Source: Clostridium saudiense (GTDB lineage: Bacteria > Bacillota > Clostridia > Clostridiales > Clostridiaceae). From it: a stretch of DNA of 64,000 nucleotides. Below the pieces are notes generated by a model, which worked only from the letters and a program-made list of their open reading frames with translations, did no database searches and was not told the DNA's origin. This document shows, in pieces, positions 27,458 through 35,425 of the stretch; positions within the stretch are counted from its first letter, which is position 1, and every line of letters begins with the position of its first letter. The position numbers were made by a program, and so were the translations under genes. The stretch is from contig NZ_CBYM010000014.1 of the NCBI RefSeq assembly GCF_000577815.1, positions 1-64,000 of the forward strand, given 5' to 3'.

Positions 27458-28048
27458 ATGAATATAAAAAACAATATATTATTCACTAAAAAAGAGCTTT
27501 TATATTTTTGCATTCAAAGGTTTGCTTTTGGATTTAGTTATAGTTTAATGATACCAATAATACCTTTGTATTTTAATTCATTAGGAATAAGCACATTAAT
27601 TATAGGTGCAGTTATGTCATCTTATGGTTTTGCAAAGGCTTTAATACAAATACCATTTGGAGTTGTTACAAATAAAATTGGGGATAAATTATTACTAATA
27701 ATATCATTTATATTTATGATACTTTCCTTAGCTACATTATCAATTGTAAGAAGAATAAGCATATTTACAATAGCTATTATTATATATTTTTTAGGTGCAA
27801 CATTTTTAAATTCAGGATTACAAAATTCACTTTTAAAGTTTGGAGAAGATAAGAAAAGTGAAGGAATTGTATTTGGATTTGTAGGTGCATGTGAAGCACT
27901 TGGATATGCAATTGGACCCTTAATATCATCATATGTTTATAATTTAAGTAAGGTATGGCTTTTTCCAGGGTTATTAATTTTTACTATAGGAGTATTTGCA
28001 ATTTTTATAGTATTAAAAAAGAAAGCCTTTAACATAAAAAATTCCTAA
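27458..28048 (+). CDS. Internally deleted MFS paralogue (six helices)
   Basis: The 196-residue protein is a close paralogue of the upstream MFS. Its residues 1-85 match the start of that protein (FGFSYSLMIPIIPLYFNSLG, IQIPFGVVTNKIGDK) and the rest matches the end (YFLGATFLNSGLQNSLLKFG, ALGYAIGPLISSYV). About 210 central residues are missing. The junction is at IGDKLLL, where motif A of the N half meets the related motif of the C half, and the frame is kept. It could be a decaying copy or a half-size membrane protein. SD AAAGGGG. Confidence 0.8.
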   Translation: MNIKNNILFTKKELLYFCIQRFAFGFSYSLMIPIIPLYFNSLGISTLIIGAVMSSYGFAKALIQIPFGVVTNKIGDKLLLIISFIFMILSLATLSIVRRISIFTIAIIIYFLGATFLNSGLQNSLLKFGEDKKSEGIVFGFVGACEALGYAIGPLISSYVYNLSKVWLFPGLLIFTIGVFAIFIVLKKKAFNIKNS

Positions 28049-28072
28049 ATTTTAATTTAGGAATTTTTTTTT
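28036..28072 (+). terminator. Terminator overlapping the end of the short MFS gene
   Basis: AAAAATTCCTAAAT pairs with ATTTAGGAATTTTT; the stop codon lies in the stem. Confidence 0.85.
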
Positions 28073-28150
28073 ATATTAATAGTATTATATAATGAAGCAT
28101 TTACTATGTTATTTATGAAGGTAAACTGATTTAAATAAGACTTATGGGAG

Positions 28151-28795
28151 GTGAAAAAGATTAGTGAATTAATAAAACTTTATATAGAAAGGTATGATTT
28201 CTTTTTAAAGTTAACATTAGAACATTTAAAAATTTCAGGAATTTCTATAATAATAGCAACTCTTATAGGTGGAATTTTAGGAATATTAATAAGTGAATAC
28301 AAAAAAACATCAACATTAGTCTTATCCATAACAAACTTTCTTTACACTATACCATCAATATCTTTACTTGGTTTTTTGATTCCCTTTTCAGGAATTGGGA
28401 ATACTACAGCAATTATTGCACTTACTATATATGCGTTACTACCTATGATTAGAAATACTTATGCAGGAATTGATAATATAGACAAGTCGATTATAGAATC
28501 AGCTAGAGGAATGGGAAGTACGGAATTTCAAATATTATATAAAATAAAAATTCCATTAGCAACAACAGTAATTTTAGCAGGTTTTAAAAATATGGTTGTA
28601 ATGACTATAGCACTTGCTGGTATTGCATCATTTATAGGGGCAGGAGGTCTTGGTATTGCTGTATATAGGGGAATAACAACAAATAACCAAACCATGACTA
28701 TAGCAGGAAGTTTATTAATTGCATTATTAGCTTTATTATGTGATTTAATTATTGGAGGTATAGAGAAAATAATAAAAAGAAAGTGGAGGTTATAA
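28151..28795 (+). CDS. opuCB: Osmolyte (glycine betaine/choline) ABC permease
   Basis: The 214-residue permease of an OpuC/ProW-type importer has six helices and the EAA loop SARGMGSTEFQILYKIKIPLA that contacts the ATPase. The start is unclear: GTG 28151 overlaps the SD GGGAGG (28146-28151), while ATT at 28160 has ideal 8-nt spacing but would be a rare initiator. It is the first gene of a three-gene operon with the binding protein and ATPase. The system takes up compatible solutes under osmotic stress. Confidence 0.88.
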   Translation: MKKISELIKLYIERYDFFLKLTLEHLKISGISIIIATLIGGILGILISEYKKTSTLVLSITNFLYTIPSISLLGFLIPFSGIGNTTAIIALTIYALLPMIRNTYAGIDNIDKSIIESARGMGSTEFQILYKIKIPLATTVILAGFKNMVVMTIALAGIASFIGAGGLGIAVYRGITTNNQTMTIAGSLLIALLALLCDLIIGGIEKIIKRKWRL

Positions 28796-28797
28796 AG

Positions 28798-29694
28798 GTG
28801 AAAAAGAAGGGAAAGGTATTAATATGTATTTTGGCAATTTTACTAATTATTATTCCAGTAGGATGTTCTAAGAAGAGTGAGACCATAAAAATTGCTACAA
28901 AACCAATGACAGAGCAGTTTATATTAGGCGAAATGTTAAAGCTAATTATTGAAGAAAATACAAATTTAAATGTAGAAATTACAAAAGGAATAGGTGGAGG
29001 TACAAGTAATATTCATCCAGCTATATTAAAGGGAGATTTTGATATGTATCCTGAGTATACTGGTACTGGTTGGAGTTTTGTTTTGAAGGAAACAGAAATC
29101 CCAGATGATGAAACTTTATATAAACAATTACAAGAAAAATATAATAGTGAATATGATTTAACTTGGGTTAATTTGTTTGGATTTAATAATACATTTGGGT
29201 TAGTAATAAGAAAAGATTTAGCAGAAAAGTACAATATAAAAACTTATTCTGATTTGGCAAAATATTCAGAAGAGCTTACATTTGGAGCTGAATATGATTT
29301 TTATGAAAGAGATGACGGGTTTGATGCTTTATGTGAAGAATATAATATGAATTTTAAAAAATCTGTAGATTTGGATATTGGTCTTAAGTATAATGCAATA
29401 AACTCTAAAGAAATAGATGTAATGAATATATTTACTACAGATGGTCAACTTTCAAATTCAGATGTTGTTGTTTTAGAAGATGATAAGGATTTTTATCAAA
29501 CTTATTATTGTGGCACTGTAGTACGTAATGATACTTTAGAAAAATATCCAGAGTTAAAAGAAGCTATTATGAAGTTAGATAATATTATAAATGAAGAAGA
29601 AATGGCCAAGCTAAATTATTTAGTTGAGACAGAAGGACAAGATGAAAGTAAGGTTGCAAAAGACTTTTTAATAGAAAAAGGTTTGGTAAAGTAA
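28798..29694 (+). CDS. opuCC: Osmolyte ABC substrate-binding lipoprotein
   Basis: Secreted lipoprotein of the OpuC type. Signal peptide KKGKVLICILAILLIIIPVGC with lipid-modified Cys, then the binding domain (KPMTEQFILGEMLKLIIEE, GGGTSNIHPAILKG, DMYPEYTGTGW), typical of choline/betaine/carnitine binding proteins. GTG 28798 is favoured, with GGAGG 8 nt upstream, over GTG 28783, which precedes that SD; this gives 298 residues. Only a few bases follow the permease stop, indicating tight coupling. Confidence 0.88.
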   Translation: MKKKGKVLICILAILLIIIPVGCSKKSETIKIATKPMTEQFILGEMLKLIIEENTNLNVEITKGIGGGTSNIHPAILKGDFDMYPEYTGTGWSFVLKETEIPDDETLYKQLQEKYNSEYDLTWVNLFGFNNTFGLVIRKDLAEKYNIKTYSDLAKYSEELTFGAEYDFYERDDGFDALCEEYNMNFKKSVDLDIGLKYNAINSKEIDVMNIFTTDGQLSNSDVVVLEDDKDFYQTYYCGTVVRNDTLEKYPELKEAIMKLDNIINEEEMAKLNYLVETEGQDESKVAKDFLIEKGLVK

Positions 29695-29716
29695 TCTTTT
29701 AAAAAAGGGAGATAAT

Positions 29717-30460
29717 ATGGAGGAAAAAAGCATTATAGAAGTCAAAAATATAAGTAAAATATATGGTAATAAAGTAATACTTAAAAATATAAATTTAAAA
29801 ATTAATAAAGGTGAATTTATAACTGTAATTGGTAGCTCAGGGTGTGGTAAGACTACATTTTTAAAGCTTATTAATGGTTTAATTGAACCAGATGATGGAA
29901 AAGTTTATGTAGAAGGTAATGACATCTCAAAAGTAGATAAAATAGCTTTAAGGAGAAAAATAGGTTATGTTATTCAAGAAATTGGCTTATTTCCACATAT
30001 GACTGTAAGAAAAAACATATCATATGTACCTAATTTAATAAAAAAAGAAAAAAAGGATAGCATTGAAAATAGAGTTAAAGAATTAATAAATAAAGTTGGG
30101 TTAAAAGAAGAAATGTTAGATAATTATCCAAATGAACTTTCTGGCGGGCAAAGACAAAGAGTAGGTATTGCAAGGGCCTTGGCAATTAATCCAAATATCA
30201 TTTTAATGGATGAACCATTTGGAGCTATAGATGAAATAACAAGAAAATTACTGCAAGATGAAATATTAAAAATTTATAAGGAATATAATATGACAATTAT
30301 ATTTATTACTCATGATATTAAGGAAGCATTAAAACTTGGAACAAGGATTATGGTAATGGATAAGGGGGAGTTAATACAAATTGATACACCAGAACAATTG
30401 ATTAAAAATCCTAAGAATATCTTTGTTAAAGAACTTTTGGGTGATAATAAAATAAGCTAA
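29717..30460 (+). CDS. opuCA: Osmolyte ABC ATP-binding protein
   Basis: The 247-residue ATPase has Walker A GSSGCGKTT (about 39-47), Q-loop VIQEIGLFPHMTV, signature LSGGQRQRVGIARA, Walker B NIILMDEPFGA and switch His THDIKEAL. Unlike classical OpuCA it lacks the C-terminal tandem CBS domains that sense ionic strength, so regulation differs. It is the third gene of the operon, 22 bp after the binding protein. Confidence 0.9.
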   Translation: MEEKSIIEVKNISKIYGNKVILKNINLKINKGEFITVIGSSGCGKTTFLKLINGLIEPDDGKVYVEGNDISKVDKIALRRKIGYVIQEIGLFPHMTVRKNISYVPNLIKKEKKDSIENRVKELINKVGLKEEMLDNYPNELSGGQRQRVGIARALAINPNIILMDEPFGAIDEITRKLLQDEILKIYKEYNMTIIFITHDIKEALKLGTRIMVMDKGELIQIDTPEQLIKNPKNIFVKELLGDNKIS

Positions 30461-30544
30461 CTTTAATTTATTTATATTATAAGTTCATCGTTATATTTTA
30501 AAATACCTTTCATAAAATATACTATGAGAGGGGGTAACATATAT

Positions 30545-30859
30545 ATGAAAAATGAAAAGAATAAGATTCCGGATTTCAGAGTAGTTTTTTTAATGTTTGT
30601 ATTTTTGGGGTTACCTATAATTGTATTTCTAAATTGGCTAACAATAAATAATGAAGTTAGCATACTTATCAAAATGATAACAATTATTATATGTGTATTT
30701 TTAATAACAGTATCATATAGAGCTATTAGGTATTTTTTCTTTAAGCATTGTGGAAAAACAAAAATAAATTTGGTTGGTTATATAGTAGTACAATGTGTAT
30801 CTCTAGTTATTACATTAATTATGATGGGTATAATAGTAGCATGTATACAACTTTTATGA
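30545..30859 (+). CDS. Small membrane protein, unknown
   Basis: A 104-residue protein with three hydrophobic segments (VVFLMFVFLGLPIIVFLNWL; ILIKMITIIICVFLITV; VQCVSLVITLIMMGIIVACI) and a basic loop (SYRAIRYFFFKHCGKTK). No family is recognised. ATG 30545 is chosen over ATG 30524 because GAGAGGGGG lies between them. It follows the opu operon by 84 bp and ends in its own terminator. Confidence 0.6.
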   Translation: MKNEKNKIPDFRVVFLMFVFLGLPIIVFLNWLTINNEVSILIKMITIIICVFLITVSYRAIRYFFFKHCGKTKINLVGYIVVQCVSLVITLIMMGIIVACIQLL

Positions 30860-30870
30860 AGTGAATATAT

Positions 30871-30919
30871 AAAATAGTTAGCAGTAGTAGATAAAAATCT
30901 AGTACTGCTATTTTCTTTT
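30871..30919 (+). terminator. Terminator after small membrane protein
   Basis: AGCAGTA-GTAGAT pairs with ATCTAGTACTGCT, flanked by AAAATAG and CTATTTTCTTTT. Confidence 0.8.
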
Positions 30920-30948
30920 AGTAGGATAACATAATGTATCAACATAAA

Positions 30949-31710
30949 TTAGTTATCATTTAAATGTATAATAAATTCATCAAGTATTTTTCCTTTTAAA
31001 TCAATAGCAGATACTTCAATTGTGTTAGGAAGTAAATCCATAACAACAAAATGATATACAGCAATAGGTGGTATTATAACTCCATTCTTACTATTATATT
31101 TATTTCGGAGTTTTTCACCAGCACCTCCAGAAATAATTTGATAAATATCATTTTTACCAGATACAACACGACGTGAATAATTATGCTCATGAGATGAAAA
31201 TACTAATTTAATTTCATATTTATCAACTATTGACCAAAAATCATCCCTACATTTAGGATATAAATCAAGACAATGCCCAAGATGTGCACCAGTAGGAAAA
31301 GCTGGTGAGTGAAGAAAAAGTAATTTATTCTTATTACTTTGTTTACATATGTTTTCAAACCATTTTAATTGGTTATTAGTGATTTTATGGATTTCGTTAT
31401 AATGAAATGAATTAAGAAATATTAATCTATAATTATCAAAGTCAATATAATAAACTGTTTTATTATATTCATCTAAATAATCAGTTACATTAAGATCAGC
31501 ATAACATTTGCTAAATAGTTTTTCAAAAGTATCATCAGTAGGATTAATATTAACTTCATGATTACCTAAAACAGGAATTAAAGGCTTTGTTTCATAATAA
31601 CTAGCTACTATGTTTCTAAAATCGTTAAGCTGACTTAATAAGGCATTAGAATTATTACCTCCAGCTACTGAATCTCCTAATATTACAATAAAGTCAGCAG
31701 TTGGAGTTAT
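30949..31710 (-). pseudogene. Metallophosphoesterase, N-terminus deleted
   Basis: A 253-codon open frame with no start codon. It encodes most of a calcineurin-like phosphoesterase: FIVILGDSVAGGNNSN, PVLGNHEVN, LLFLHSPAFPTGAH, SSHEHNYSRRVVSG and GGAGEKLR supply metal-binding Asp, Asn-His-Glu and two His sites. The N-terminal strand with the first metal ligands (DxH) is missing. The frame starts directly after a TAG at 31711, where it is joined to the kinase fragment. The rest of the protein is uninterrupted, so the deletion may be recent. Confidence 0.82.
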
Positions 31711-31817
31711 CTAAATAGTTTTATGCATTTTTTATCATCTATTTTATATACGCTTCCTTGAGTACCTTTTCCTAATAGTTGTAGTTCATTTATATTTATA
31801 TTTTCGTATATTTTCAT
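31707..31817 (-). pseudogene. Protein-kinase-like N-terminal fragment
   Basis: From ATG 31817 the frame reads ELQLLGKGTQGSVYKIDDKK after a short leader, the glycine-rich loop and beginning of the Lys strand of a protein kinase, then ends at TAA 31707 after 36 residues. The rest of the kinase is absent, replaced by the phosphoesterase in another frame. A deletion between two same-strand genes explains both fragments. Confidence 0.75.
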
Positions 31818-31977
31818 ATTGCACCTTAAAAGAATTAATAATATTAATATATGAAATGAAAAGGATAAGGTTAATATAGAGAAAGAGATATGTTACTTAT
31901 GTCATGCTAAGAAATATTTACTAAAATTAAGTGAAATGGTAAAATCATATATGAAAATAAAATATGTTCTTTATAAT

Positions 31978-31991
31978 TATCCTATAGGATA
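31978..31991. promoter_or_regulatory. TATCCTATAGGATA palindrome before ldh
   Basis: A perfect 14-bp palindrome 51 bp upstream of the dehydrogenase start, possibly an operator. A 14-codon ORF (32014-32058, MKDRKVGSKYANKK) with a G-rich SD-like leader follows and overlaps the ldh start, which could couple translation. Confidence 0.4.
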
Positions 31992-32041
31992 TAAAAATAG
32001 GGGCGAAGTATAAATGAAAGACAGAAAGGTAGGCAGTAAAT

Positions 32042-32995
32042 ATGCTAATAAAAAATAGTAAAGTTGCAATTATAGGGGCTGGGAATGTAGGTGTGACTAC
32101 AGCCTTTTGTTTACAAAATCAGGGGCTTTGTGATGAAATTATATTAATAGATATAAATAGGGATAAAGCATTAGGTGAAGTTCTTGATTTAAATCATGCA
32201 GGTGCATTTATGAATAGAAATGTAAAAATAAGTGTAGGAGATTATAAAGATTGTAAGGATGCTGATATTGTAGTAATGACAGCTTCTGCACCTATGGCAA
32301 TTACAGATAATGATCGTTTAAAAATGTTAGAAAAATCTCAAAACATAGTTAAATCAGTTGTAGATTCTGTAATGGAAAGTGGATTTGAAGGGATTTTTAT
32401 CGTAGTATCTAATCCAGTTGATATTATGACTTATTATACATGGAAAATATCAGGTCTTCCGAAGAATCAAGTTATTGGAAGCGGAACAACTTTAGATACA
32501 GCTAGACTTAAATATTACTTAGCAAAACGTATAGATGTTGATCCAAGAAGTGTTGAGGCATTTGTTATAGGAGAACACGGTGATAGTGAGCTTGTATCTT
32601 GGAGCACTGTTACAGTAGGCGGAAAAGATTTTGAAAGTATTGTAAGAGATAATAAAGAGAGAGTTGGGGTAGAACCATATGATTCTCTTGAAGAAGAAAC
32701 TATTAAAGGGGGATGGGAAATATTCCATAAAAAAGGAAACACATCTTATGGGATTGCAGCATCTGTAGCTGGAATAGTAAAAACTATTTTACATAATGAA
32801 AATAGAATCTTACCAGTATCTACTTTATTGTCTGGAGAGTATAATGAACATGATATTTTTATAAGTGTGCCAGCAATAATTGATCGCCAAGGAGTAAAGG
32901 AAATTGTTGAATTAAATTTAACAGAAGAGGAACAAAGAAATTTCGATAATTCATGTAAAATAGTACGTGATAAATATAAAGAGCTTAATTTTTAG
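32042..32995 (+). CDS. ldh: L-lactate / L-2-hydroxyacid dehydrogenase
   Basis: The 317-residue NAD-dependent dehydrogenase has Rossmann motif VAIIGAGNVGVTTAF (about 8-22), NAD-specific Asp in ILIDINRDKA, substrate-binding N in VSNPVDIMTY, R in TLDTARLKY and the catalytic His in GEHGDSELVS. The substrate loop reads SAPMAITDNDRLKML, not the classical GAPQKPGETRLDL, so the Gln that selects pyruvate is replaced and the loop is longer. This resembles the L-2-hydroxyisocaproate-type or LdhB-like branch, so the substrate may be a branched or larger 2-oxoacid. SD AAAGGTAGG. Confidence 0.85.
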   Translation: MLIKNSKVAIIGAGNVGVTTAFCLQNQGLCDEIILIDINRDKALGEVLDLNHAGAFMNRNVKISVGDYKDCKDADIVVMTASAPMAITDNDRLKMLEKSQNIVKSVVDSVMESGFEGIFIVVSNPVDIMTYYTWKISGLPKNQVIGSGTTLDTARLKYYLAKRIDVDPRSVEAFVIGEHGDSELVSWSTVTVGGKDFESIVRDNKERVGVEPYDSLEEETIKGGWEIFHKKGNTSYGIAASVAGIVKTILHNENRILPVSTLLSGEYNEHDIFISVPAIIDRQGVKEIVELNLTEEEQRNFDNSCKIVRDKYKELNF

Positions 32996-33050
32996 TATTT
33001 GGTTATTCTAGAAGTTAAAGAAAATTATAGAAATAAATATGTTTTATATA

Positions 33051-33093
33051 AAAAAGAAATCTTAGCTGAAAAAAGCAACTAAGATTTCTTTTT
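33051..33093. terminator. Bidirectional terminator
   Basis: AAAAAGAAATCTTAG pairs with CTAAGATTTCTTTTT between ldh and the exchanger gene. Confidence 0.88.
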
Positions 33094-33104
33094 ATTTATA
33101 AATA

Positions 33105-34058
33105 TTATCTAATTATTGTATAACTCATATAAACTATATAAATTCCTACTAAAATAATGCCATGTTTTTTTAATAGAGAATAATCTTTTTTCATAAATAG
33201 ATATAATAGTATTGTTATACATAACATAAAAATAATATCTATTAATGCTAAAGTACTAATTGTTATTGGGGAAATGAAAGTAGCTAGCCCTAAAACTAGT
33301 AATATGTTAAATATATTTGATCCAATTACATTTCCAATTGCAATTTCAGTTTCACCTTTCTTTATTGCAACTATAGAAGTAACAAATTCAGGTAATGATG
33401 TTCCAATAGCAACAATAGTTAAACCAACTAAATTTGCACTCATACCGAATAAAGTTGCAATGGAAGTAGCAGAATCAACAACCATATCTCCACCTATAAC
33501 AATACCTAAAATTCCTATTACACTTAAAATAACAGTTTTTAATATTGGAGTTTGTGTAGTAGTATCACTTTCAGCTAAGGCAATTTCATTATCAGATGAA
33601 CTATCTAAATTTGTTGCAGATTTGGCCATTTTAACTGTGGAATATAAAAAGTATACAAAAACAATTAATAATATTAATCCTTCAATTCTGCTTATATATT
33701 TATTAATTCCAAATACTAAAAGCAAACCACTTACAATTAATAAAAAAGGTGTATCCTTTTTTATTGTATTTTTTTGTACAGGTAGCTTAGATATTAGTGA
33801 AGAAACACCAAGAACTACAAGAATATTAAAAAAGTTTGAACCAACTACATTAGCTACGCTCATATCGTTTTGCCCAGATAATGAAGATGTAATACTTACA
33901 GCAGCCTCAGGAGCACTTGTCCCCATTGCAACTATGGTAAGTCCTATTATCATTGATGGAATATTAAATTTTCTTGCTATAGAAGCAGCTCCATCAACAA
34001 ATAAATCAGCTCCTTTTATAAGAAAAAAGAAACCTATAATTAAAAGAATAAATGACAT
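33105..34058 (-). CDS. Calcium/sodium antiporter (YrbG/CaxA family)
   Basis: The 317-residue membrane protein has two inverted repeats carrying the alpha motifs of Na/Ca exchangers: GTSAPEAAVSITSSL with ANVVGSNFFNILVVLG in the first half, GTSLPEFVTSIVAI with GNVIGSNIFNILLVLG in the second. These acidic residues bind the cations. A hydrophilic loop in the middle (SATNLDSSSDNEIALAESD) separates the halves. ATG 34058 with SD TGGAGGATATACT is preferred over an upstream ATG at 34112. Confidence 0.92.
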   Translation of the reverse strand: MSFILLIIGFFFLIKGADLFVDGAASIARKFNIPSMIIGLTIVAMGTSAPEAAVSITSSLSGQNDMSVANVVGSNFFNILVVLGVSSLISKLPVQKNTIKKDTPFLLIVSGLLLVFGINKYISRIEGLILLIVFVYFLYSTVKMAKSATNLDSSSDNEIALAESDTTTQTPILKTVILSVIGILGIVIGGDMVVDSATSIATLFGMSANLVGLTIVAIGTSLPEFVTSIVAIKKGETEIAIGNVIGSNIFNILLVLGLATFISPITISTLALIDIIFMLCITILLYLFMKKDYSLLKKHGIILVGIYIVYMSYTIIR

Positions 34059-34327
34059 AGTATATCCTCCAAAAATTTGATAAAAATTATGTGCTAAATA
34101 GAAAGATATCATATGAAAGGTAAAGTTACAAATTTTTTTTATGATTAAACTTAAAAAATAATATTTTTTCTTATCTTATGAGGTTTGATTTTATATAACT
34201 TATATAAAGGGTTAGTTTATGAATACATAGATTATTTTATAAAGGTAGATTTTATAATTAATAAGTTTTCATAAGTTTGTTTTAGTATACTAATTAAAGG
34301 CAAAAAAAATAGAGATCGTATTTATAA

Positions 34328-34370
34328 ATTTTACAGACTACTAATACTATTTATTAGAGGTCTGTAAAAT
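34328..34370. terminator. Hairpin after the coiled-coil membrane protein gene
   Basis: ATTTTACAGAC pairs with GTCTGTAAAAT. The U-rich side is clearest on the plus strand (CTATTTTTA), but only minus-strand genes flank it. The rest of 34113-34394 is AT-rich with no gene. Confidence 0.55.
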
Positions 34371-34394
34371 CTATTTTTAATTTAAATTAGATAA

Positions 34395-35192
34395 TTATCT
34401 AGTAACTTCATCAACTATAAAAGCTGGTATAGTCATTTCGGCACCTAAAACTGTGGTATAAGTCATATTACCAGCAGATGAACCTTTAAAGTATATATAG
34501 TCATTTTCTAATAAAGTTTCAGTTTTTATGCTATCATCAATTTCAACTAGCATTATAGTATCATAGTTTCCGTTTATTGCTACTCTGTATTGAGTATATC
34601 CATTACCATTCATGACTTGAATAATTTTACCTTCGAATTGACCTAGTGTTCCGATTTTACCCTCTCTAGCTATGTCTTCCCAAGTTAGACCAGTTTCATA
34701 TTTATGAGCTTCAGCTTCTTTAGCAGCGGCTTCTTCTTGTGCTTTCTTTTCAGCAGCAGCCTTTTCTTCAGCCTCTTTTTTTGCTTTTTCCTCAGCTTCT
34801 TTTTGGGCCTTTTCTTGCGCAATTCTTTCTTCTTCGGCTTTACGTTCCTCTTCTTTCATTTCAAACCAAGGAGCAGCTTCTTCTACCTTTTTTGTAAGGA
34901 GTGAGTTTTCTTCCTCTAAGTCTTTAATAGATTTTTTTAACTCAGTTACTTTTTCATTAAGTGATTCACCATATTCCTTGGAGCTTTCATAGAGAGAATT
35001 TAAAGTTTTGTATTCTTCAGTTCCTTCTACAGGTGTTGAAAAAATAACGTTTACAATTAGTGCTAAAACAAAACCTAAAGCTATTAATCCTAATCTTTTA
35101 GAATAAATAATTACTACATTTAAGAAATCTTCTTTAGTAGCTCCGATAATCCAATCTGTGAAATCTTCTTTTATTTCACTAAATTTTTTCAT
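34395..35192 (-). CDS. Membrane-anchored coiled-coil protein, unknown
   Basis: The 265-residue protein has one N-terminal transmembrane segment (LGLIALGFVLALIVNVIF), a coiled coil (about 55-165) ending in a KEAEEKAKKEAEEK repeat, and a C-terminal beta-rich domain (about 170-265; GQFEGKIIQVMNGNGYTQYR, YIYFKGSSAGNMTYTT). This C-terminal domain recurs in Gram-positive lipoproteins of unknown function. The start is ATG 35192 (SD TTGGAGG); the upstream extension has no SD. The domain should face outside. Function unknown. Confidence 0.7.
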   Translation of the reverse strand: MKKFSEIKEDFTDWIIGATKEDFLNVVIIYSKRLGLIALGFVLALIVNVIFSTPVEGTEEYKTLNSLYESSKEYGESLNEKVTELKKSIKDLEEENSLLTKKVEEAAPWFEMKEEERKAEEERIAQEKAQKEAEEKAKKEAEEKAAAEKKAQEEAAAKEAEAHKYETGLTWEDIAREGKIGTLGQFEGKIIQVMNGNGYTQYRVAINGNYDTIMLVEIDDSIKTETLLENDYIYFKGSSAGNMTYTTVLGAEMTIPAFIVDEVTR

Positions 35193-35310
35193 ATTAACCT
35201 CCAAGTAAGTGCTAATAGAGTATATGAAAATACATATAAAATAATTCATTTTGAGAATACTTATAAAATATATAAATCAAATATTTTTAAGAAAATGATT
35301 ACAAAATGTG

Positions 35311-35405
35311 TTGACAAACATATACGTACAAGTTATTATTGATACATAGACAAGATGTACGTACAGGTTGTTGATAGCGTAGGACAATAATATGCGTACA
35401 GGTCA
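35311..35405 (+). promoter_or_regulatory. treP promoter with three 35-bp operator repeats
   Basis: -35 TTGACA (35311-35316), 17 bp, -10 TATTAT (35334-35339). CGTACA(A/G)GT occurs at 35325, 35360 and 35395, exactly 35 bp apart; the second copy sits in the palindrome TGTACGTACA (35356-35365). Copy 1 lies between -35 and -10 and copies 2-3 lie downstream, a classical repression geometry. TreR at 38665 is the expected binder. Confidence 0.7.
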
Positions 35406-35425
35406 TTATGTTAGGAGGTAAAAAG

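Noticed and set aside
33274..34080. Long plus-strand open frame
   Set aside because: It is the antisense of the Ca/Na antiporter, which has clear family motifs on the minus strand and an SD.
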